From the NCBI GenBank assembly GCA_964498075.1, contig CAZCGA010000071.1:1-30584 (forward strand): 30,584 nt of DNA, in the 5' to 3' direction. Positions 15,581 to 23,519 of the stretch are shown here, one piece after another. The number at the start of each line of letters is the position of its first letter. Within the stretch, counting starts at the first letter, position 1. The notes under the pieces were generated by a model that was not told the origin of the DNA, did not search any database, and saw nothing but the letters and a program-made list of their open reading frames with translations. Origin of the DNA: CAZCGA01 sp964498075 (lineage in GTDB: Bacteria; Desulfobacterota; Binatia; HRBIN30). The translations under genes and the position numbers were made by a program.

Positions 15581-16885
15581 TCACAAATTCCCCACCTCAT
15601 GCTCCAGATACTGCGCGAAGCGCGCGCGCGCCGCTGCGACCTTCGTTGGCAGGAAATCGTTCGGCCACAGGCCGTCGTAGGGCTGGTACTGCTTGAGGAC
15701 TTGCTTGGCCACGGTGAGCTTGTGCACTTCGGTCGGTCCGTCGGCGATGCCCATCACCGGCACGGCCATCCATAGCCCGGCGAGCGGCGTCTCGTTCGAG
15801 CAGCCGAGGGCGCCGTGGACCTGCAGGGCACGGCGCACCACGTCGTGCAGCACCTCCGCCATCTGCACCTTCACCGCGGCGATGTAGGTGCGCGCCTCGC
15901 TGCGGTGCCCCTTGTCGATGTGCCACGCGGTGTAGAGCACGAGCAGGCGGAACTGCTCGATCTGGATGAACGAGTCGGCGATGTACTGCTGCACGAGCTG
16001 CTTGTTGGCGAGCACCTCGCCTTGCGTCCGCCGGCTGAGAGCGCGCTCGCACATCATGCGTAGGGCGCGCTTCACCATGGCCATGGTGCGCATGGCGTGA
16101 TGGATGCGGCCGCCGCCCAGACGCGTCTGCGCGATGGCGAACGCCTGGCCGGGGCCGCCGAGCAGGTTGTCCGCCGGCACGCGGCAGTCTTCGTAGCGGA
16201 TGTAGGCGTGATGCCCGTGCCCGAGCGGCTCGCCGGCGAGCCCCGCCATGCGCACCAGGTTGACGCCCGGGTGCTCGCGCGGCACGAGGAACATCGAAGC
16301 GCCCTGGTGCACCGGCACCGTCGGGTCGGTGATCGCCATGGTGATCAGGAACTCGGCGAGGTCAGCGTTGGAGGAGAAGTACTTCTCGCCGTTGATGACC
16401 CAGTCGTCGCCGTCGCGCACGGCGCGGCACTTGAACTCGCGCGGGTCGGCACCGGCCTGCGGCTCGGTCATCGAGAAGCACGAGACGATCTCGCCGGCGA
16501 GCAGCGGCTCGAGGTACGTCTTCTTCTGCGCCGGCGTGCCGTAGGCGGCGAGGATCTCGGCGTTGCCGGAATCCGGTGCCTGACAGCCGAAGATGCTCGG
16601 CGCCCAGTTCGAGCGGCCGAGGATCTCGTTCATCAGTGCCAGCTTGAGCTGACCGTATCCCAAGCCGCCCAGCTCCGGCCCGAGGTGACACGCCCACAAG
16701 CTTTGCCGCTTCACCTCGGCCTTCAGCGGTGCGGTGACCTGCTTGTACACCACGTTCTTGCGATCGTACGGTGCGCCCGCATCGCGGAACGCGTCGTCGA
16801 GCGGCTCGACCTGCTCGCGGACGAAGGTGTCCATCCAGTCGAGCTTTGCTTGGAACTCAGGGTCCGTTTCGAAATCCCACGCCAT
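15581..16885 (-). CDS. Acyl-CoA dehydrogenase, ACAD10/11-like
   Basis: 434 residues, full length for the family. The FAD/substrate signature is CFSMTEPQAGADPREFKCRA, followed by DDWVINGEKYFSSNAD. The helical C-terminal domain includes GGGRIHHAMRTMAMVKRAL and ends VHGALGCSNETPLAGLWM then IADGPTEVHKLTVAKQVL. In the last motif an Asp stands where medium-chain dehydrogenases carry the catalytic Glu of YEGT, as in the ACAD10/11 branch. It is a cytoplasmic flavoenzyme acting on fatty acyl-CoA, most likely passing electrons to ETF. AAAGGAGG about 8 nt upstream fixes the start at 16885. The kinase-like gene at 13934-14998 probably acts in the same pathway, as these two modules are fused in animal ACAD10/11. 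Confidence 0.93.
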   Translation of the reverse strand: MAWDFETDPEFQAKLDWMDTFVREQVEPLDDAFRDAGAPYDRKNVVYKQVTAPLKAEVKRQSLWACHLGPELGGLGYGQLKLALMNEILGRSNWAPSIFGCQAPDSGNAEILAAYGTPAQKKTYLEPLLAGEIVSCFSMTEPQAGADPREFKCRAVRDGDDWVINGEKYFSSNADLAEFLITMAITDPTVPVHQGASMFLVPREHPGVNLVRMAGLAGEPLGHGHHAYIRYEDCRVPADNLLGGPGQAFAIAQTRLGGGRIHHAMRTMAMVKRALRMMCERALSRRTQGEVLANKQLVQQYIADSFIQIEQFRLLVLYTAWHIDKGHRSEARTYIAAVKVQMAEVLHDVVRRALQVHGALGCSNETPLAGLWMAVPVMGIADGPTEVHKLTVAKQVLKQYQPYDGLWPNDFLPTKVAAARARFAQYLEHEVGNL

Positions 16886-17025
16886 CGTCGCGTCCTCCTT
16901 TGGATCAGCCGAGCAGCTTGGCTCTATCGCGGCGAGCCGCCGCCAGGCAAGTGGCGGCGCGAGCGCAGTGGTGACGCGGAGAACCCTACTGGTCGAGGAC
17001 AGGCCGTTCGGCTAGGAACTGTATC

Positions 17026-17520
17026 ATGCAAGCGCTCCTGATCGTGGCGGCGATAGTGGTGGTGCTCGCTGGAGCCGCCTGGCCGCAGACGCCGGGTGCG
17101 ACTGGCGAAGCCCGGGACAGCCGATTCGCAGAACACTTTCGTCAGGCGGACACTAACGGCGACGGTCGCATCACTGAGGACGAAGCGCGCGCCGCAGGCC
17201 TCTGGTTCACGCAGGACTTCAACAGCGTCGACACCGACCGCAACGGCACCGTGACCCTCTTCGAACTCAGCCAAGCCCTGCAGCAGCGCCTGAGTCGGTG
17301 GCTGTCCGACTTCGACGCCGCCGACGCCAATCATGACGGGCGGGTGTCGGAAGACGAAGCGGCGCGGGCGCCAAGCATCGCCGAGGCGTTCACGACCATC
17401 GACCGCAACAAGCACCGCGCCGTGAGCCGGCCGGAATACGAGTCGTACGCCATCGACCGGCTGTATCGGAACGCCGAGCTGCCGTCCGTCGCTCCGAACA
17501 TCTTCGAGAAACGGTTCTGA
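17026..17520 (+). CDS. Secreted four-EF-hand calcium-binding protein
   Basis: 164 residues. The signal peptide (MQALLIVAAIVVVLAGAAWPQ) is followed by four EF-hand loops: DTNGDGRITEDE, DTDRNGTVTLFE, DANHDGRVSEDE and DRNKHRAVSRPE. The first three keep the acidic and Gly positions needed for Ca2+; the fourth lacks the central Gly and most acidic ligands and is probably degenerate. Such proteins are common as exported calcium-binding modules; a partner is not evident. AGGA 8 nt upstream supports the start. It lies 45 nt upstream of the selenoprotein gene on the same strand. Confidence 0.88.
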   Translation: MQALLIVAAIVVVLAGAAWPQTPGATGEARDSRFAEHFRQADTNGDGRITEDEARAAGLWFTQDFNSVDTDRNGTVTLFELSQALQQRLSRWLSDFDAADANHDGRVSEDEAARAPSIAEAFTTIDRNKHRAVSRPEYESYAIDRLYRNAELPSVAPNIFEKRF

Positions 17521-17565
17521 GGAAAGCACGGCGATGGACACCCCTCACGATCGAGGCGAGCGGCG

Positions 17566-18387
17566 ATGAGTCGCGCTGTCGATCCAACTCTGCGGACCTT
17601 CGTGAGCTACATCGACAAAAGTCGCGAGTTCTACTTGGCGCGCGGCTACCGCAACCCGTACCAGTGGGCGCACTTTGCAGACGTGCCGTTCACCCCACTG
17701 AAGCGACCGCTGGCGCAAAGCAGCGTGACACTGATCACCACTGCGCACCAGATCCCCGCTGCGGGCGAAGCACCATCGCTACACGCCGTCTACTCGGTGC
17801 CGAGCGACGATCCCCCCGCACGGCTTAGCACCGACGGGCGCTTCTGGGATCGGCTGGCGACGCACACGGAGGACCTCGACTCCTACTTTCCGGTGCATCG
17901 GCTGCAGGAGTTGGCGCGCGCCAGGCGCATCGGGAGTCTGACGCGCCGGCTGCACGGTGTTCCCACCGAGTACAGCCAGCGGCTGACGCGCGAGCGCGAC
18001 GCGCCGGAGGTCCTGCGCCGCTGCCGGGAAGACGGCGCCGACGCGGCGATCCTGGTGCCGCTCTGACCGGTGTGTCACCAGACCGTGAGTCTGGTCGCCC
18101 GCCACCTCGAAGCGCACGGCATCGCGACCGTGATCCTCGGTTCGGCGCGCGACATCGTCGAGCACTGCGGCGTGCCGCGCTTCGTCTTCACCGACTTCCC
18201 GCTCGGCAACCCGTGCGGCAAGCCGTACGACGCCGCGATGCAAAGGGCAATCGTCGAGATGGGCCTCGATCTGCTGGAGAGAGCGTTCGCCCCACGCACG
18301 ACCGTGCAGACCCCGTTCGTGTGGAGCGAAGACGAATCCTGGCGCGACAACTACATGCGCATCGAGCCCGCCGGTCCGTCGGCGTAG
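17566..18387 (+). CDS. GrdB-like selenoprotein (glycine/sarcosine/betaine reductase selenoprotein B family) with in-frame UGA
   Basis: The gene is read as one 273-residue protein across a TGA at codon 167 (18064-18066). The first part has the family pattern FVSYIDKSREFYLARGYRNP, then WAHFADVPFTPL and LITTAHQIP. The second part resumes directly in the same frame with PVCHQTVSLVARHLEAHGIA, LGSARDIVE and FVFTDFPLGNPCGKPYD. The TGA therefore stands at U in a U-x-x-C redox motif (U167-P-V-C170), exactly where family members carry Sec or Cys. A 7-bp hairpin begins 11 nt after the TGA (18077-18095). Read as stop-terminated, each half would be a broken protein. The family is thought to act in cytoplasmic thiol/selenol redox reductions; the substrate of this stand-alone form is not known. 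Start ATG at 17566 has GAGG about 10 nt upstream. Sec insertion needs SelA/B/C/D elsewhere in the genome, which cannot be seen here. Confidence 0.82.
18077..18095 (+). promoter_or_regulatory. Putative bacterial SECIS hairpin
   Basis: ACCAGAC (18077-18083) pairs perfectly with GTCTGGT (18089-18095) around a 5-nt loop CGTGA. A lower part can extend past a C/C mismatch through U-G and G-C pairs. The loop starts 18 nt after the UGA and has G as its second base. This agrees with the published bacterial SECIS description (loop roughly 16-37 nt from UGA, a G among the first two loop bases). It would recruit SelB to recode the UGA. Confidence 0.7.
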
Positions 18388-18495
18388 CCTACCAGTGCCG
18401 TTTCGGTACGCCAGCAGATAGGCTGTACCCGAACCCCAACCGTTTCCCGGCACCGCCACTCTTGCGCCGACGGCTCTACTGAGACATCACCCCAG

Positions 18496-19173
18496 GTGGT
18501 GACCACGCACGAGCCAGCCGGCGCTGCCGAGAGCGCACCGTCAGCCACGCGGCATGACCTGCAGCTCGGACGGCGTCTGTTTCATCTCCTGAACGGCGTG
18601 TCGATCGCCACCGCCTATGCACTGCTCTTCACCCACGAACAGGTGGTCCAGATCTTCGGGGCGATCGCGTGCACCGTCTACGTCATCGACCGCATCCGCA
18701 TCGCCTACCCGGAGGCCGTCGCCCGCCACGCGCCGTGGGCGAATCACACTCTCCTGCGCGCCGAGGAGCAGGTGCGCGAGGCGGCGATGACTCCGTTCGC
18801 GATCGCCGTGCTGCTGACGATCCTCACTGTGCCGAAGCTCGCGGCGCTGGTCGCCATCTACACGCTCGCCATCGCCGACCCGATCGCCGCCGTCGTCGGC
18901 ATTCGCTTCGGCCGCCAGCGCATCGCGCACAACCGGACGCTGGAGGGCTCGCTGGCCTTCTGCGCGGCGACCATCGCGATCGCGGCGCTGGTGCTCCGCT
19001 GGGGCACCGATGCCTCGACCCTCACGATCGGCGGGTTGTCGGTGACGATCGGGATGGCCGCAGCGGGGTGCGAGCTGCTGCCGCTGCGCATCGACGACAA
19101 CCTGACGATACCGATCTTCGTGGGCTTTGCCAGTTGGGCGATTGCTACGCTCCTCGGGGTAGGGCTGACCTGA
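18496..19173 (+). CDS. Dolichol/polyprenol kinase-like CTP transferase-fold membrane protein
   Basis: 225 residues with about six or seven TM segments. The conserved landmarks of the SEC59/DGK1/VTE5 group of CTP-dependent lipid kinases are present: a basic-aromatic start RRLFHLLNGVS, then ADPIAAVVGIRFGRQRI, then NRTLEGSLAF (the family's KT.EGS, here RTLEGS). These enzymes phosphorylate lipid alcohols such as dolichol, phytol or diacylglycerol in the membrane. The lipid used here is unknown. The GTG at 18496 gives a reasonable N-terminus but no clear ribosome-binding site; the true start may be further in. It is 108 nt downstream of the selenoprotein on the same strand. Confidence 0.8.
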   Translation: MVTTHEPAGAAESAPSATRHDLQLGRRLFHLLNGVSIATAYALLFTHEQVVQIFGAIACTVYVIDRIRIAYPEAVARHAPWANHTLLRAEEQVREAAMTPFAIAVLLTILTVPKLAALVAIYTLAIADPIAAVVGIRFGRQRIAHNRTLEGSLAFCAATIAIAALVLRWGTDASTLTIGGLSVTIGMAAAGCELLPLRIDDNLTIPIFVGFASWAIATLLGVGLT

Positions 19174-19281
19174 AGGCCGTTGCTGCTAGGACCAACCGCC
19201 ATTAGCGTTGGGCGGAGGAGGGATCATGCGCAGATCGGGAGCACGCAATCGCCGGCGCCAGCGTGCGCCGGTCACTTTCGC

Positions 19282-19707
19282 TCAACTCTCACCGCGTCGT
19301 CCCGCGGGCTTGCGTCGCGCGGCCTTCCTGACGCGACCCTGACGGTCGCCGCTCCGGCGCGGCACCGCAGCGCGCCGCTTCGGAGCCGTCATCTCGTAGC
19401 CGTCTTCAACGATGCCGGCGACCTCGCGCCAATCGACCTCAACGTCGAGGCGCACGCCGATCCACCCCTTGTGCCCCACGTACGGCGGCACGAAGAACCG
19501 TTTCGGGTCGGCACCGACGAGGATCTCCTGGACTCCCGGCGGGGCCTTGCACCATACAGACAAGGGATCGTCGTGGTACACGCCGTTGCACATGGCGAAC
19601 ATCTTGCCGCCCACGCGGAACGTGGGTTCTCCCCACGCCAACTTCTCGGTGGCTTCGGGAAGCGCGAGGCAAATCGCGCGCAGCTGATCCAGCGGGTTGT
19701 TCTTCAT
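19282..19707 (-). CDS. MmcQ/YjbR family protein
   Basis: 141 residues. The sequence has the YjbR landmarks: an N-terminal helix LDQLRAICLALPEATEKLAWG, EPTFRVGGKMFAMC in the first strands, VWCKAPPGVQEILV, FFVPPYVGHKGWIGVRLD and a final helix EIVEDGYEMTAPKR. The fold resembles the double-wing DNA-binding proteins, but a biochemical role is not established. The extreme C-terminus is Arg/Lys-rich. The start at 19707 is where homology begins; an in-frame start at 19854 would overlap the neighbouring transporter gene. The ribosome-binding site is weak. It is the last gene of the minus-strand run. Confidence 0.8.
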   Translation of the reverse strand: MKNNPLDQLRAICLALPEATEKLAWGEPTFRVGGKMFAMCNGVYHDDPLSVWCKAPPGVQEILVGADPKRFFVPPYVGHKGWIGVRLDVEVDWREVAGIVEDGYEMTAPKRRAAVPRRSGDRQGRVRKAARRKPAGRRGES

Positions 19708-19804
19708 CCCTGCAGTCCCAGGCCCTCGTCCATAGATCTCTGCATTGCCGTCGGTGCGTACGCCCTTCTTCTCATGCAATCGCAGCTGAGGAAAGCCAGA
19801 AGAC

Positions 19805-21106
19805 TCAACCGCCGAGGCGGGGAGGTGACTGTGAGACATCCCGCTGTGTCTCAAGCCGCGCTCTATGCTCGAGTCGTTGAGCGACCACAGCGCCAGTCAC
19901 TCCCAGCAGCGGGATTGCCACTGCTGCCGCCGCGAAGATTGAGGGCGGAGCGAAGAGCGCGAACAGCGGCGAGATCAACAGCAACCCGGTGGCGTGGGCG
20001 CCGCGGTCCACGAACGCGATCACGCCCATGACGCGGCCCAAGACCTGATTGGCGACCTGCTCCTGGGCAGCAGAGGTCAACAGGATCGAGACCGCGCCTT
20101 GGCTGAGTCCCGCGACGAGTGCCCCCGCGATCGCAACCTGAAGAGAGGTGGTGACGGCGAACAGGCCGTAGGCGGGAAGATAGAGGATCCACGCCAGCAG
20201 GCTCGCACGTGCCTTGTTGCGGACCGGATAGCGCGCGAGAACGCCACCCGCGGTGATCGAGCCGACCGCGTAGCCCACCATGACGAGCGAGAACCCGCCG
20301 GCGTCGCGTTGCAGCTTAGTACGCACCAGCTCCGGAACACCGGTGATCCACACGCCCGCCGACAGCGTCATTGCAAGGCCGAGAACCACGACGCTAACCG
20401 CGAGTGTCGGCATCGGGCGCAAGGCGGCAAACGCTTCGCGCAACCGCGGCGGCTCTGCATGGACAGGTGCGGCACTGGAGGATCGGCGGATGGTGCCGAT
20501 GAAGGCGGCGGAGAGGAAGAACGAAGCGGCGTTCAGCGCGAAGAATGTGCTGATCGGGACCAGCGCAAGCAGCCCCGCGGCAGCCGCCCACCCGCCGATC
20601 GACAGCGCGTTGGTGGTCGCGCCGACCAGGCTGTTCGCTTCCTGTGCGTTGGTGCGGTCCACCAGCGCCGGCAGGAGCGAGCTGTACGCGGGGGTGAAGT
20701 ATGCGGTTGCCGTCTGGAGCAGAAAGGCAGCGACCACCAATCCCCAGAGCGGCAGTGTGCCGGTGAGCCCCGCTGCCGCGACCGGCATCAGGATCGCGCC
20801 GCGCGCCAGGTCGGCGGCGATCATCATGCGTTTGCGATTCCAGCGATCCGCAGCCACCCCGCCATGGAACCCGAACACCAACGCCGGAACGCTGTCTGCC
20901 AGCCGTACCGCCATCACGCCGAGCGGTCCACCTTGGATCAGCGCGAACCACATCAGGGCGATGTAATGGAACGCGTCGCCGAGCTCGCTGATCGCCACGG
21001 CGAGGTAGAGCCGGCGGAAGTCAGGGCGGCGGAGCAGGTCGAAGGTGCGACGTTGCATTGGCCGCGTTGGCTTGTACACGTGGGCGGCGCGGGGTTCCAG
21101 AAGCAC
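19805..21106 (-). CDS. MFS exporter, EntS-like (MFS_3)
   Basis: 433 residues with twelve predicted TM segments. The N-terminus (TFDLLRRPDFRRLYLAVAISELGDAFHYIAL) and the cytoplasmic loop DRWNRKRMMIAADLARG between TM2 and TM3 are typical of the MFS_3 group that includes enterobactin exporter EntS and macrolide exporters. It would export a small hydrophobic compound by proton antiport at the inner membrane. The in-frame ATG at 21058 (MQRRTFDLL) is a more natural start because the preceding 16 residues have no homology, but neither start has a good ribosome-binding site. It follows a single-domain VOC gene by 94 nt, so it may be read from the ECF sigma-factor transcript upstream. Confidence 0.88.
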   Translation of the reverse strand: MLLEPRAAHVYKPTRPMQRRTFDLLRRPDFRRLYLAVAISELGDAFHYIALMWFALIQGGPLGVMAVRLADSVPALVFGFHGGVAADRWNRKRMMIAADLARGAILMPVAAAGLTGTLPLWGLVVAAFLLQTATAYFTPAYSSLLPALVDRTNAQEANSLVGATTNALSIGGWAAAAGLLALVPISTFFALNAASFFLSAAFIGTIRRSSSAAPVHAEPPRLREAFAALRPMPTLAVSVVVLGLAMTLSAGVWITGVPELVRTKLQRDAGGFSLVMVGYAVGSITAGGVLARYPVRNKARASLLAWILYLPAYGLFAVTTSLQVAIAGALVAGLSQGAVSILLTSAAQEQVANQVLGRVMGVIAFVDRGAHATGLLLISPLFALFAPPSIFAAAAVAIPLLGVTGAVVAQRLEHRARLETQRDVSQSPPRLGG

Positions 21107-21200
21107 CGAACCCCAGCCTCACCGAGCCGGTCAGTTCCTGTGCCGGGCTGGTGTTGGTTGCCGCTGGGTTGCAGCGCCGATGGGCAGATGACGGGCGCCG

Positions 21201-21632
21201 TCAATCCTCAGCCCAGGGATCAAACGTGCCGAAGCTCCAGACGTTGCCTTCCGGGTCGCGGCATGTGTAACCTCGCCCGCCGTAATCCTCGTCCTTGATG
21301 TCTATGACGATCTTCGCCCCGGCTGCGACTGCACGGCGATAGTGAGCATCCGCGTCGTCGACGATGACGTAGGGGCTCTGCGAGCCGACGCCTCCGAGAT
21401 CGCGAGGCGGCCTCACAAGCTTCCCATACTCGTCGTCCCTCGGGGAGCCCAACATGATCATGCCGTTGCCAAAAGTGAGCTGCGCATGGGCGATGGTTCC
21501 GTTCTCGCCGGGGACCACGAGATGCTTCTCGAAGCCGAACGCTCGGCACAGCCACTCGATGGCGGCGGGAGCATCTTGGTATCGCAGGCCGGGAATGATG
21601 GTTGCGGTTGTCTTCTTCGCGTTATCGGCCAT
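21201..21632 (-). CDS. VOC (glyoxalase/bleomycin-resistance fold) protein
   Basis: 143 residues, one VOC domain of the PhnB/YdjM-like type made of paired beta-alpha-beta-beta-beta modules: first module IIPGLRYQDAPAAIEWLCRAFGF to GMIMLGSP, second SPYVIVDDADAHYRRAVAAGAKI to DPEGNVWSFGTFDP. VOC proteins are metal-dependent lyases, isomerases, dioxygenases or simple drug-binding resistance proteins; the metal ligands cannot be fixed by eye. AAAGGAG about 11 nt upstream supports the start. It lies 39 nt after the four-domain VOC gene and differs from it enough to be an old paralogue. Confidence 0.87.
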   Translation of the reverse strand: MADNAKKTTATIIPGLRYQDAPAAIEWLCRAFGFEKHLVVPGENGTIAHAQLTFGNGMIMLGSPRDDEYGKLVRPPRDLGGVGSQSPYVIVDDADAHYRRAVAAGAKIVIDIKDEDYGGRGYTCRDPEGNVWSFGTFDPWAED

Positions 21633-21671
21633 GGGAAGAATCGCTCCTTTCTCAGTTGCCTCACACCCTGG

Positions 21672-23519
21672 TCAGTGCGGGATGTCCTTCTTGTGCGTGG
21701 CGATGTACCACACGTTGCCGAACGGGTCCTTCACGCCCGCCATGCGGTCACCCCATTCCATGTCCTGCGGCTCCGTCAGCGAAGTCGCGCCGGCCTGGAG
21801 CGCGCGCCGGTACATGGCGTCGGCATCTTCCACATAGAGGAAGACCGCCGCGGGCATCGGCGTTTCGGATGGGTACGAGCGCCCGGCGTTGCCCATCATG
21901 ATGATCGAGTCGCCGATCCGGACCTCAGCGTGAAAGTGGCCATCGGGATCTCCGGTACGCATGACCTCGGTCGCCCCGAAGGCCTGCTTGAGGTAGTCGA
22001 TCAGCTTGGGCGCCTCCTCGACTCGCAGATATGGCGTGACGGCGTGATAGCCCTCAGGGATCGGTGTGACTGCCATGGTTGCTTCCTCCTTTTCAGTGCT
22101 GAGTACTACATCCTCGCTGGGTGCGTTGATCCACCACTGGTTGCCGCCGGGATCCTGCACGCCGGCGTTGCGGTATCCCCAGGGCTGGTCCGCCGGCTCG
22201 CTCAGAGAGATGGCCCCGGCGGCGAGCGCGCGTCGATACACGGCGTCGGTGTCATTCACGTAGAGGTGATAGGCCGTGGGCATCGGCTGATAGGGGCCAT
22301 GGGCCTCGCCCATCTCGACGACCGACTCGCCGATGCGGATCTTGGCGTGTACGACGGTGCCGTCCGGCGCCAGCGCGCGGAAGGCTTCCTCCGCCTCGAA
22401 CGCGCGCTTCAGGAAGTCGATCAACTGCGGCGCCCCTTTCGGGTGCAGGTACGAAGTGATGCTGTGCAGGCCTTCAGGTATGTACGCGGCGCCCTTGTGC
22501 GTGGCGATGTACCAGTGGTTGCCGAATGCATCCAGCACGCTGGCTTCGCGGTCGCCGTAGGGTTGGTCGACCGGCTCGTGCGTCGAGGTGGCGCCGGCGC
22601 GCAGGGCACGTGCGTATACGGCGTCGGCGTCGGGGACATAGAGGTGCAGCGCGGTGGGCGCGGGGTCCGAGTCGCCGATGCCCACGACGGAGTCGCCGAT
22701 CTTGATCTCGGCGTGCGCGATGCTGCCGTCGGGGTGCGTATGGCGTGCGGTCTCCTGCGCGCCGAAGGCCTGCTGCAAGAAATCGATCAGTCGGCTGGCG
22801 CCGCGAACCGGCAGATACGGCTCGACGCTGTAAGCGCTCTCAGCGGCCGGCGCGGCGGCATGCGCCTGCTCGCCCATCCACGCCTCGGCGCGCCGCTGCA
22901 TCTCCTCGGGTGTGACGTCTTCCTTGTGCGTCCCGACGATCCAGATGTGTCCGAACGGATCGGCGAGCCGCCCGCCGCGGTCGCCGTAGAACTGATCGGC
23001 GATCGGGATCAGCACCTTCGCGCCGGCGCTGACGGCCTGCTCGGCGAACGCATCCACGTCTTCCACGTACAACTGGATGGGGACCGGCGACCCACCAAGC
23101 GCCTGCGGGCTGAGATTGCCCCACTCCGCGGCTTCCGGCGCGATCGCGATGCGCGAGTCGCCGACCTGGATTTCAGCGTGCATGACCTGTCCGTTCGGAT
23201 CGGCGAAACACATCAGCTCGGTGGCGCCGAAGGCGCGCTTGTAGAAGTCGATGGCAGAGACCGGGTCGCGGAGCACGAGGCACGGCGTCGCGGTGTGGTA
23301 GCCCTCGGGGATGGGCCGCGGCGGCGGTGCGGATCCTCTCCGTTGCAGGTCGGCCTTCAGACGCGCCTTGAACTTCTCCGTTGGCAAGTCGCGTAGATCG
23401 GCGGCGATCTGCAACAGCTGTGTCAGACTAGGATCGACGGGCGGCGGCGGGGCATCGGGGGTGGCCATGATTGCCTCCACGGCTTCGTTGAGTTGTTCTG
23501 GCAGGCTTCGCTTAGCCAT
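21672..23519 (-). CDS. Four-domain VOC protein with an ECF-associated N-terminal helical segment
   Basis: 615 residues. Residues 1-62 form a helical segment (SLPEQLNEAVEAIM, then LLQIAADLRDLPTEKFKARLKADL) of a kind seen in proteins encoded next to ECF sigma factors. Four VOC domains follow at about 70-200, 228-345, 347-470 and 483-612; each has an RAFGAxE-type helix, a GDSxx strand and a DPFGNxW-type strand. Domain 1 is closest to the separate VOC gene at 28770-29237 (shared LSPQ.LGGSPV and DQFYGDR). The ATG at 23519 overlaps the sigma-factor stop by 8 nt, so translation is coupled; the longer frame running up to 23798 is rejected for that reason. The linker before domain 4 (STEKEEAT) encodes AAAAGGAGG 8 nt before an in-frame ATG at 22076, so domain 4 may also be made alone. 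Confidence 0.85.
   Translation of the reverse strand: MAKRSLPEQLNEAVEAIMATPDAPPPPVDPSLTQLLQIAADLRDLPTEKFKARLKADLQRRGSAPPPRPIPEGYHTATPCLVLRDPVSAIDFYKRAFGATELMCFADPNGQVMHAEIQVGDSRIAIAPEAAEWGNLSPQALGGSPVPIQLYVEDVDAFAEQAVSAGAKVLIPIADQFYGDRGGRLADPFGHIWIVGTHKEDVTPEEMQRRAEAWMGEQAHAAAPAAESAYSVEPYLPVRGASRLIDFLQQAFGAQETARHTHPDGSIAHAEIKIGDSVVGIGDSDPAPTALHLYVPDADAVYARALRAGATSTHEPVDQPYGDREASVLDAFGNHWYIATHKGAAYIPEGLHSITSYLHPKGAPQLIDFLKRAFEAEEAFRALAPDGTVVHAKIRIGESVVEMGEAHGPYQPMPTAYHLYVNDTDAVYRRALAAGAISLSEPADQPWGYRNAGVQDPGGNQWWINAPSEDVVLSTEKEEATMAVTPIPEGYHAVTPYLRVEEAPKLIDYLKQAFGATEVMRTGDPDGHFHAEVRIGDSIIMMGNAGRSYPSETPMPAAVFLYVEDADAMYRRALQAGATSLTEPQDMEWGDRMAGVKDPFGNVWYIATHKKDIPH
22077..22093 (-). promoter_or_regulatory. 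Internal Shine-Dalgarno in front of VOC domain 4
   Basis: On the minus strand AAAAGGAGG lies 8 nt before the in-frame ATG at 22076, which begins MAVTPIPEGYHAVTPYL, a typical VOC N-terminus. The same sequence encodes the linker residues EKEEAT of the four-domain protein. It is as strong as the ribosome-binding sites of the stand-alone VOC genes nearby. It may be an active internal start or the trace of a gene fused by loss of the upstream stop. Confidence 0.65.

Noticed and set aside
16930..16975. GCCGCC/GGCGGC hairpin upstream of the EF-hand gene
   Set aside because: Only about 6 bp of simple GC sequence in a GC-rich region; no further support for a regulatory element.
21342..23396. Plus-strand frame of 684 codons opposite the VOC genes
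   Set aside because: It repeats in step with the VOC domains on the other strand, as expected of a shadow of repeated coding sequence.
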